DNA of 64,000 nt from Neoarius graeffei (taxonomy: Eukaryota; Chordata; Actinopteri; Siluriformes; Ariidae): assembly GCF_027579695.1 (NCBI RefSeq), contig NC_083581.1, positions 60,710,200 to 60,774,199 on the forward strand. The letters are read 5' to 3'. Position 1 is the stretch's first letter. Each line of letters starts with the position of its first letter. The position numbers and the translations under genes were made by a program. Below are positions 63,240-64,000 of this stretch, piece after piece. Under the pieces are notes generated by a model that had not been told where the DNA came from, searched no databases, and was given only the letters and a program-made list of their open reading frames with translations.

Positions 63240-64000
63240 TGTGCAAAGTTTTATTTGTTTCAACTGCCTGGCTAATATTTCTGTGTATGGTATGAGATCC
63301 TTTCTTTTTTTTTAAATCTGAGTGGAAGCTATCCTGCATTGCATTTTAATGGGGTCCGTTTTTGCTAATCATATAAAAGTGCAAATGGATTGTCAGCATT
63401 TGGTGGATGCCTCAGGTGAATCTAAAAATATAGTTTTTTGTGTATGGATTTGTTCAGTGTTTTAGAGAATTGTAGAAAACTTTGTAGCAGCTGTGACAGT
63501 CATCCTGGCTGTAGTTCAAAACACACATTTACATTAATGCATTTGTTCTAATACGTTAGCATTTCTTTCGTAAAAGCTCATTCACAGATACTACACATGC
63601 GTAGTGGATGCTTCACATAAACCAATGATTTTTTTTTTAAAAAGTACTATTATTTAAGATGTGTAATTATTGACATTTTCTATAAGGAGCCTATTGAACA
63701 TTCAGTGTCTCCAGTGTCAGAAGTTTGGAACAGTCAGTAATTTTTCCACCATGGCACATTCTTCAGGACCGAGGATTTTGCGCTTTCCTGTTTCTTGGTA
63801 ATGTTACAAGATGTGTGTGGGTTGTTTTTTGTTTTTTATTTTTTTTTATTTTGAGAGAGTTAAAAAAATAGGCTGGTAATTGGCTTTTTATAGCTGCTAT
63901 AAAGTAAGTACTAACAGGAACTAACTCATGGATGTTCTGCAAAATTAAATGTGGCCATCAACAGCTAAGAGTATAGCAGTGATTCTTTAATAAATGAAAA
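62525..64000. other. Right end of window, no gene seen
   Basis: AT-rich, with a (CA)n tract at 63190-63233. No exon, repeat family or conserved frame was recognised. Confidence 0.45.

Overview
The window is vertebrate nuclear DNA, almost certainly from a teleost fish. A spliced gene with GT-AG introns runs along the + strand, and its introns are packed with fish-type repeats: about twenty V-SINE superfamily (DANA/Mermaid-like) copies, several Tc1/mariner families with TA target duplications, hAT elements, the 3' ends of an L2-like LINE, and many (GT)n tracts. The repeat spectrum would suit an ostariophysan such as a catfish, but that is a guess. There is no operon, CRISPR array, prophage or other bacterial feature.

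From 792 to 50852 the + strand carries 22 coding exons of arhgef10l (ARHGEF10-like, a Rho guanine nucleotide exchange factor). They join in frame with matching splice phases into 1,109 codons plus a stop. Only the N-terminal part, perhaps 150-200 residues, lies upstream of the window. Exons 1-4 encode the acidic linker, 5-9 the DH domain, 10-15 the PH-like domain and the linker to the propeller, and 16-22 the C-terminal propeller-like domain and tail. The 3' UTR probably ends near 51.4 kb or 52.27 kb. At 56488-56548 there is a possible signal-peptide first exon. Its phase, position and orientation would suit igsf21, the expected downstream neighbour.

Repeat layout. Intron 1 holds an intact Tc1 transposon (1302-2913, 340-codon DD34E transposase). 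Intron 4 holds a TA-flanked MITE inside a (GT)n tract. Intron 8 holds a Tc1 MITE, a LINE remnant, a 73-bp-arm palindrome and two elements that keep transposon-like first exons. Introns 9, 11 and 12 hold three copies of an element with a DUF3504/Crypton-like first exon, plus LINE, SINE and nested Tc1-family pieces. Intron 15 holds V-SINEs and a hAT element. Intron 16 holds a decayed Tc1 with a solo-LTR-like insert. Intron 18 holds a foldback element inside a mariner relic and a Tc1 nested in the stop codon of another Tc1. Intron 19 holds a hAT element nested in a tandem-repeat cassette. Downstream of the gene are two more Tc1 copies, a cluster of V-SINEs and a hAT MITE.

The most interesting observations are these. 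(1) A transposon first exon with its own ATG and strong donor at 17314-17425 is in the same orientation and splice phase as arhgef10l exon 12, so it could make an in-frame N-terminally replaced isoform lacking the DH domain. (2) Intron 20 has a GC donor, and the exon 20-exon 21 junction rebuilds a strong GT donor, which is the signature of recursive splicing and would skip exon 21 in frame. (3) Several non-autonomous elements keep only a promoter-like segment plus a 5' transposase or recombinase exon. (4) There is a nearly perfect 150-bp palindrome and a 714-bp foldback element with a telomere-like centre. Everything here comes from reading the sequence; no alignment or search was run.
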